Of a stretch of 64,000 nucleotides of DNA, positions 59,116 through 64,000 are shown one piece after another (position 1 is the stretch's first letter; every line of letters starts with the position of its first letter). The notes under the pieces are model-generated. The model did not search any database, was not told the origin of the DNA, and was given only the letters and a program-made list of their open reading frames with translations. The stretch is from Kineosporia mesophila. Lineage in GTDB: Bacteria > Actinomycetota > Actinomycetes > Actinomycetales > Kineosporiaceae. The position numbers were made by a program, and so were the translations under genes. Location: NCBI RefSeq assembly GCF_021129235.1, contig NZ_JAJOMA010000005.1:186001-250000 (forward strand), in the 5' to 3' direction.

Positions 59116-59610
59116 GAGCCGGTCGGGCCCTACGGGTCGAGGATCGGCCGGTTCGGATCAGGCGACTGTCGCGGAATCCGGAACGGTATCGGTCCTGGTC
59201 GAGGGCCCTGCGGCCGTCAGGCGGCTCGGCTGCGTCAGGCGGCTCAGTTGCGTCAGGCGGCGGCGAACGGTCTGCCCGGGGGAACGAGCGAAACCTGGAA
59301 CTGGTGCTGGACTCTGGGGGCTCTGGGGCCGACCAGGGGTCGGTGCCCGGCTCTCCGGCGGTAGGCCATCGGTCCTCCGTGCTCGCCCGTCGTTGGGTGC
59401 CCCTAAGCTTTCCCTGCGGATACGCCCGACTGCAAGACGTAGTCGACGATCGGTCAGAACCGGGCAACCACGACGCCCGGGACCGCCCGCACCCCCGTGC
59501 GTACCCGCGTCCACCATGAGTGACGGCGGCGGCCCCTCCGGCTGGCGATCCAGGGCCCCGGCTGCTGGGATGGGGCCGACGGGCGCATGCCCGCGAAACG
59601 GAGGGTAAGG
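59116..59610. other. Region between SDR and FAD-oxidoreductase genes
   Basis: About 495 bases with no gene I can support. It contains a short 18-bp tandem repeat at 59215-59262 and presumably the promoter of the FAD oxidoreductase. Open frames here extend from neighbouring genes in shadow frames. Confidence 0.5.
59215..59262. repeat. 18-bp tandem repeat
   Basis: CGTCAGGCGGCTCGGCTG (59215), CGTCAGGCGGCTCAGTTG (59233), and a partial third unit CGTCAGGCGGCGG (59251), head to tail, in the intergenic region. Confidence 0.75.
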
Positions 59611-61206
59611 GTGGAGACCGTCGACGCCGTGGTCATCGGCGCAGGACCGAACGGGCTGGTCGGGGCCTGCGCCCTGGCCGATGCCGGCTGGGACGTGCTG
59701 GTGCTGGAGGCACAGGACGACGTCGGTGGGGCGGTGCGCTCGGCATCGCTCTGGCCGCAGACGCCCGAGGCCACGTCCGACCTGTTCAGCGCCTTCTACC
59801 CGCTCGCGGCCGCCTCCCCGGTGATCCGGCGGCTGGGCCTGGAGCAGCACGGCCTGACCTGGGTCCAGGCGCCGAACGTGATCGCCCACGTCTCCGGGCC
59901 GGACGAGGAGGAGTGCGCCGTCATCCACCGCGACCCGGACCAGACCGCCGCCGCGCTCGACCGCGACGCCCCCGGTGACGGCGAGGCCTGGCTGAAGCTG
60001 TTCGAGCAGTGGAAGCGCCTGCGTGAGCCGCTGCTGGAGGCCTTGTTCACGCCCTTCCCGCCGGTGCGTTCGGGGGGAAAATTGCTGTGGAAGGCCGGAG
60101 CCCGCGACACGCTCGAACTGGCCCGGATCGCCGCATCGCCGGTGACCCGCCTGGGCCAGGAATGGTTCCGGGGTGAGCACGGCCGGCTGCTGGTCGCCGG
60201 GAACGCCATGCACGCCGACGTCCCGATGGACGCGACCGGCAGCGGCCTGTTCGGCTGGCTGCTGGTGATGCTGGCCCAGGACGTGGGTTTTCCGGTGCCG
60301 CAGGGCGGTGCGGGCATGCTCTCGCAGGCCATGGCCCGGCGGGCGCGGGCGGCCGGTGCACGCATCGACACCGGCGAGAACGTCACCCAGGTCGTGGTCA
60401 ATGACGGACGAGCGGTTGCGGTGCGTACGGCGAGCGGGCGTGAGGTCCGGGTCCGGAAAGCGGTGCTCGCGGACGTCGACGCGCCGCGCCTGTTCACCGA
60501 CATCGTCGGGCTGCAGCACCTTCCCCAGAAGCTGCAGGACGACCTGCGCCGGTTCGAGTGGGACCTGCCCACGGTGAAGATGAACTGGCTGGTGGAAGGC
60601 GGTATTCCGTGGAAGGCGGAGGCCGCGCGATCGGCCGGGACCGTGCACTACGGAACGGGGATGCCCGGGCTGTCGCGCTGGTCGTCCGACCTGGCGGCGG
60701 GCCGGGCGCCGGACGAGGTGTTCGCCCTGCTCGGCCAGATGACCACCGCCGACCCCACGCGCTCCCCCTCCGGCACCGAAAGCGTCTGGGCCTACACGCA
60801 TCTACCGCGTGACCAGCACAGCAACGCGCACGCGGACCGGGTGGCCGACACGATGGAGGAGACCCTGGAGCTCGCCGCGCCGGGATTCCGTGACCGGGTG
60901 CGGCACCGCACGCTCCAGCGTCCCTCCGATCTGGAGGCGGCCGACGGGAACCTGCATCACGGTGCGATCAACGGCGGAACGGCCCAGTTGCACCAGCAGC
61001 TGGTGTTCCGCCCGGCCACCGGCCTGGGCCGCCCCGAGACCGTGGTCGACGGCCTCTACCTGGCCGGCGCCGCGACCCATCCCGGTGGTGGCGTGCACGG
61101 GGCCTGCGGCTGGATCGCGGCCCGGTCGGCGCTGGCGGCCGAGGGTCGCCTGGGCCGGCCGGTGAAGGCCGTGCGGCGTCAGGCGATGAAGGTGCTGTAC
61201 CGCTAG
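59611..61206 (+). CDS. FAD-dependent oxidoreductase (phytoene-desaturase-like)
   Basis: A 531-residue flavoprotein. The GTG at 59611 has GGAGGG six bases upstream; an ATG at 59587 is the alternative. The dinucleotide-binding motif is AVVIGAGPNGLVGACAL then LVLEAQDDVGGAVRS; the C-terminal FAD motif appears as VVDGLYLAGAATHPGGGVHG. It belongs to the NAD(P)/FAD-dependent group with carotenoid desaturases and PYROXD2. No carotenoid-pathway genes are nearby, so the substrate is unknown. Confidence 0.92.
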   Translation: METVDAVVIGAGPNGLVGACALADAGWDVLVLEAQDDVGGAVRSASLWPQTPEATSDLFSAFYPLAAASPVIRRLGLEQHGLTWVQAPNVIAHVSGPDEEECAVIHRDPDQTAAALDRDAPGDGEAWLKLFEQWKRLREPLLEALFTPFPPVRSGGKLLWKAGARDTLELARIAASPVTRLGQEWFRGEHGRLLVAGNAMHADVPMDATGSGLFGWLLVMLAQDVGFPVPQGGAGMLSQAMARRARAAGARIDTGENVTQVVVNDGRAVAVRTASGREVRVRKAVLADVDAPRLFTDIVGLQHLPQKLQDDLRRFEWDLPTVKMNWLVEGGIPWKAEAARSAGTVHYGTGMPGLSRWSSDLAAGRAPDEVFALLGQMTTADPTRSPSGTESVWAYTHLPRDQHSNAHADRVADTMEETLELAAPGFRDRVRHRTLQRPSDLEAADGNLHHGAINGGTAQLHQQLVFRPATGLGRPETVVDGLYLAGAATHPGGGVHGACGWIAARSALAAEGRLGRPVKAVRRQAMKVLYR

Positions 61207-61589
61207 CCCCCCAGACCGCTGGTCGCCGAGCTGGAACTGCCCGAGCCAGGTGCCGAACGCCTGGCCGTGCCGTTCCTGAGCGGCCTTGACGAGCGGGGCG
61301 ACCTCGTCCCTGGGCACGAAAGCACGGACGCCCCTGCGCACAGGACTCGAACCCGCGCTCGGCCTCGAAGTCCCACAACACGTTCAGCTCGGGGAGTAGG
61401 TCACCGGGGACCCCCGAGAACCGGATCGGGCACGATCTCACCCTCTGCGGCAAGCCCTTTACGTAGGGGCCCGGCCCGCTTACCGTCCTGGGGAGATGCG
61501 GGCCGGGGTCGACCGTCGCACGGGAGGGCATGTCGCAGCGGCGTGCGCTCTCAGGCGAAGGTACCGATCGAGCATCTGGAGGGACTCCG
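61207..61589. other. Region with a probable gene remnant
   Basis: No intact gene in 380 bases. On the minus strand, separate frames read IRFSGVPGDLLPELNVLWDF (near 61380-61440) and GVRAFVPRDEVAPLVKAAQE then RHGQAFGTWLGQFQLGDQ (near 61225-61335). They lie in neighbouring frames as if one degraded coding sequence had suffered a frameshift. Family unknown. The last 60 bases lead into the regulator gene. Confidence 0.4.
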
Positions 61590-62273
61590 ATGACAACGAC
61601 GTCAGCGCCCATGATCGCCCCCTCACCGCGGACGAGGGGGATCGGCATCGTGCTGGTCGATGGCCACGCGAGCGTGCGCCAGGGGCTGCGTGCGGTTCTC
61701 GAGCGTGAGGACGATCTGCGCGTCGTGGGTGAGTCGGCCTCGGCGGCCGGGGTTCTCGCGGTGGTGGAGCAGTCGCGACCCGACGTGGTGCTGCTGGACC
61801 TCAAGCTCTCCGCCTCCTCCGACACCGAAGGCCTGGCCGTCTGCGCGGCGCTCACCACCCGTTTCCCCGGACTCGGGGTGCTCGTGCTCACCACCCTCCT
61901 CGACGACCGGCTGGTGCTGGCTGCCATTCAGCACGGCGCCCGCGGCTACGTGGTGAAGGACGTGGACACCTCCGAGCTGATGCGCGCCGTCCGGGCCGTC
62001 GGACGGGGCGACAGCGCCCTGGACGCCCGCAGCGCAGCCGCCATGGTGCGCAGCCTCAGCCCGGGAGCCGACCAGGGCCGCCCCCGCCTGACCGAGCGCG
62101 AGACCGAGGTACTGCGCCTGCTGGCCCGGGGCTGCTCCAACCGGGCGATCGGCAACCGTCTCTTCATCTCCGAGACCACGGTGAAGTTCCACGTCAGCAA
62201 CCTGATGCGCAAGCTCGACGCGTCCCGGCGCGCGGAGGCCGTCTACGCGGCGAGCAAGCTCGGCTACCTCTGA
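61590..62273 (+). CDS. NarL/FixJ-family response regulator
   Basis: A 227-residue regulator. The ATG at 61590 follows GGAGGGACTCCG. Receiver domain: IVLVDGHASVRQGLRAVLER, phosphoacceptor Asp in VVLLDLKLSASS, Lys in YVVKDVDTSEL. The first acidic pair is reduced to a single Asp (VDGHAS where D-D/E is usual). The LuxR-type helix-turn-helix is LTERETEVLRLLARGCSNRA and ISETTVKFHVSNLMRKL. It has no adjacent kinase; the DevS-like kinase at 50902 is a possible partner. Confidence 0.9.
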   Translation: MTTTSAPMIAPSPRTRGIGIVLVDGHASVRQGLRAVLEREDDLRVVGESASAAGVLAVVEQSRPDVVLLDLKLSASSDTEGLAVCAALTTRFPGLGVLVLTTLLDDRLVLAAIQHGARGYVVKDVDTSELMRAVRAVGRGDSALDARSAAAMVRSLSPGADQGRPRLTERETEVLRLLARGCSNRAIGNRLFISETTVKFHVSNLMRKLDASRRAEAVYAASKLGYL

Positions 62274-62285
62274 CCAACCCCTTCC

Positions 62286-62367
62286 GTGATCAGGCGAAGC
62301 GTCCCCGGCGTTCTGGAACTCTCGTCCTGACAGTTCTGGAGCGCCCGGCGGCACCTTGCATGATCAC
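62286..62367. repeat. 82-bp inverted repeat (GTGATCA element, copy 4)
   Basis: GTGATCAGGCGAAGCG, CCCCGGCGTTCTGGAACTCT, a spacer, then AGTTCTGGAGCGCCCGGCG and CACCTTGCATGATCAC. It aligns along its whole length with copy 2 at 5117. It begins 13 bases after the regulator stop and could end its transcript. Confidence 0.85.
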
Positions 62368-62494
62368 CAACAAAATCTTGGGCTTCGGGGCCCCGCTCGG
62401 TGAATCGCTCTGACCTGGGCCGTTGAGCCCGCCCCGGCTGTGACCTCCGGCTTTTACCTGCATGCCGTCTGGCGTCGGGAACCTTCGAGGGCGT

Positions 62495-62535
62495 AACTTA
62501 CGTTTCCGTAGGCGTAACTTACGAAATCGTAAGTT
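62495..62535. promoter_or_regulatory. Tandem TetR-type operators before nitronate monooxygenase
   Basis: A perfect 20-bp palindrome AACTTACG-AAAT-CGTAAGTT (62516-62535) is preceded 21 bases earlier by a degenerate copy AACTTACG-TTTC-CGTAGGCG (62495). Both are led by GGCGT. Spacing of two helical turns would place both on one DNA face. The site lies 29 bases before the start codon. Confidence 0.7.
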
Positions 62536-62564
62536 GATCATCTTCGACGGGAAGGCCTGCTGCT

Positions 62565-64000
62565 GTGAGGAACGAAGAGTCAGCGCCCGGTCTCGACCTG
62601 GCGCAGCCCGGCAGTGAGCCGGCTCTGCCCGTCGTCATCCAGGGTGGGATGGGGGCCGCGGTCTCCGACTGGAACCTGGCCAACCAGGTCGCCCAGACCG
62701 GCAACCTGGGCGTGGTGTCCGGCACCGCGCTCGACACCGTGGTGGCCCGACGTCTTCAGGACGGCGACCCGGGCGGCCACATGCGCCGCGCGCTGGCTCA
62801 CTTCCCGGTGCCGGCCGTGGCCGACCGCATCCTGGAGCGCTACTTCCGTCCCGAGGGGCGCGAGGAGGGCCAGGCCTACCTGCCGGTGCCCAACCTGACC
62901 CTGAAGCCGGTCAGCCGCAGCCGTGACCTGATGGTCGCCAGTGCCTTCGTCGAGGTCTGGCTGGCCAAGGAGGGCCACTCCGGCCCCGTCGGCATCAACC
63001 TGCTGGAGAAGATCCAGCTGGCGATCGTCCCCGCCGCCTACGGCGCGATGCTGGCCGGCGTCGACTACGTGCTCGTCGGTGCGGGCATTCCCTCGAAGAT
63101 CCCGCGCCTGCTCGACAAGCTGGCCCGCCACGAGCTCGCGGCGATGGACATCCACGTCGACGGCGGGACCCAGACGTACGCCACCGAACTCAACCCCCGC
63201 GACGTGGTGCCCGAGGACTTCCCCCCTCTGAAGCGTCCCAAGTTCCTCGCCATCATCGCCTCGCACCCCCTGGCCGCCTACCTGACCAAGGAAGAGGCCA
63301 CCACACCCGACGGTTTCGTCGTCGAGGGGCACATCGCCGGTGGGCACAACGCCCCGCCGCGGGGCCGCATGACGATCGAGAACGGCGAGCCGGTCTACGG
63401 CACCCGGGACGAGGCCGACGTGGCCAAGATCGCCAAGTTCGGCCTGCCGTTCTGGCTGGCCGGCGCCTACGCCACTCCCGAGCTGGTGCAGGAGGCCAAG
63501 GCCCTCGGCGCCGTCGGTGTGCAGGTCGGCACGATCTTCGCGCTGTGCAGCGACTCCGGCACCACCCCGCAGATGCGTGGCCAGTTGCTCGACGCCCTGG
63601 CCGGCGACCGCCTCGAGGTTCGCACCGACGCCCTGGCCTCCCCCACCGGCTTCCCGTTCAAGGTAGTGCCGATGGCCGGCACCCTGGGCGCCGAAGAGGT
63701 CTACGCCGAGCGCACCCGCATCTGCGACCTGGCCTACCTGCGCACGGCCTACGAGAAGAAGCCCGGCCAGCTGGGCTACCGCTGCCCGTCCGAGCCCGAG
63801 GACGACTACCTGCGCAAGGGCGGCGAGCTGAGCAACACCGTCGGCCGCAAGTGCCTGTGCAACGGCCTGATGGCCACCGTGGGCATGCCCCAGGTGCGTT
63901 CCGGTGTCGAGGAGGGCCCGCTGCTCACCCTCGGCTCCGACCTCACCGCCGCCAAGCAGCTGCTGGCCCTTCACCCGGACGGCTGGGACGCCCAGCAGGC
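62565..64000 (+). CDS. Nitronate monooxygenase family protein (3' end outside window)
   Basis: At least 478 residues are encoded to the window edge with no stop. The GTG start lies after GGGAAGGCCTGC. It is an FMN TIM-barrel protein: VVIQGGMGAAVSDWNLANQV, GINLLEKIQLAIVPAAYGAM, the VLVGAGIPSKIPRLLDKLAR segment, the phosphate/flavin loop EGHIAGGHNAPPRG, and VGVQVGTIFALCSDSG. The C-terminal part has Cys residues (YRCPSEPEDDYL, RKCLCNGLMATVG) seen in this long subgroup. It may oxidise nitronates or reduce enones. The tandem palindrome upstream suggests repressor control, but no regulator gene is in view. Confidence 0.88.
   Translation, partial: MRNEESAPGLDLAQPGSEPALPVVIQGGMGAAVSDWNLANQVAQTGNLGVVSGTALDTVVARRLQDGDPGGHMRRALAHFPVPAVADRILERYFRPEGREEGQAYLPVPNLTLKPVSRSRDLMVASAFVEVWLAKEGHSGPVGINLLEKIQLAIVPAAYGAMLAGVDYVLVGAGIPSKIPRLLDKLARHELAAMDIHVDGGTQTYATELNPRDVVPEDFPPLKRPKFLAIIASHPLAAYLTKEEATTPDGFVVEGHIAGGHNAPPRGRMTIENGEPVYGTRDEADVAKIAKFGLPFWLAGAYATPELVQEAKALGAVGVQVGTIFALCSDSGTTPQMRGQLLDALAGDRLEVRTDALASPTGFPFKVVPMAGTLGAEEVYAERTRICDLAYLRTAYEKKPGQLGYRCPSEPEDDYLRKGGELSNTVGRKCLCNGLMATVGMPQVRSGVEEGPLLTLGSDLTAAKQLLALHPDGWDAQQ

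Noticed and set aside
59158-60801. Long open frame on the minus strand opposite the FAD oxidoreductase
   Set aside because: It lies antisense to a gene with clear FAD motifs and ribosome site, and its protein is the Gln/His/Gly/Arg-rich type that arises opposite high-GC genes.
62580-63974. 464-residue minus-strand open frame at the right edge
   Set aside because: Antisense to the nitronate monooxygenase gene, whose flavin-binding motifs are clear.

Overview
The window is chromosomal DNA of a very GC-rich actinobacterium. The evidence is strong G/C third-position bias, frequent GTG starts with four-base ATGA/GTGA gene overlaps, a SigE-family ECF sigma factor, Tat- and lipoprotein-rich secretome genes, a DevS-type GAF kinase and a Glu-Asp-Phe tRNA cluster. 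A large-genome soil genus, for example in or near the Kineosporiales, would fit, but the genus is inference. I saw no rRNA, CRISPR array, complete insertion sequence or prophage.

Layout. 0-5 kb: MscS channel, DNA photolyase, serA and a repeat-containing secreted-type protein. 5-14.7 kb: a five-gene MacAB-like efflux cassette with glycine-rich partners, divergent from an OmpR/histidine-kinase pair, then a 7TM-PAS-PP2C phosphatase. 14.9-20.5 kb: one giant GAF/PAS/GGDEF/EAL protein with a long disordered N-terminus. 20.9-24.2 kb: an RHH regulator, DUF4097 protein and DrrAB-type ABC transporter, in one direction. 24.4-28 kb: a DUF1540 gene under iron-box-like repeats, a frameshifted DUF1330 gene, then a copper/heme group (Met/His-rich membrane protein, PCu(A)C chaperone, DyP peroxidase). 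28-33.5 kb: a secreted protein, a TPR protein, an ECF sigma factor with a membrane partner, and a probable sigma-dependent small RNA. 33.6-38.3 kb: an extradiol dioxygenase, a GH43-like secreted protein, a PH-domain protein, dapA and a LysR gene. 38.4-46.7 kb: mostly small secreted proteins and lipoproteins, an Abi-like HEPN protein, and a fasciclin/molybdopterin oxidoreductase pair. 47.0-47.3 kb: three tRNA genes. 47.6-52.7 kb: aldo/keto reductase and a DosR-like dormancy group (DoxX, universal stress protein, PNPOx-like protein, heme-GAF kinase). 52.9-58.1 kb: six regulators (two MerR, ArsR, LysR, TetR and their divergent partners). 58.2-64 kb: SDR, FAD oxidoreductase, NarL-type regulator and a nitronate monooxygenase gene that runs off the right edge.

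Features that ordinary genes do not explain: a dispersed palindromic element in four copies with GTGATCA termini (one copy lies inside a coding sequence); two promoters of the same architecture, GCAACC-16 nt-CGACTG, one before the ECF sigma gene and one before a short terminated transcript without an obvious gene; metal-box-like repeats; tandem TetR-like operators before the nitronate monooxygenase; a leaderless MerR-type promoter; and a 22-bp out-of-frame duplication inside an ArsR gene.
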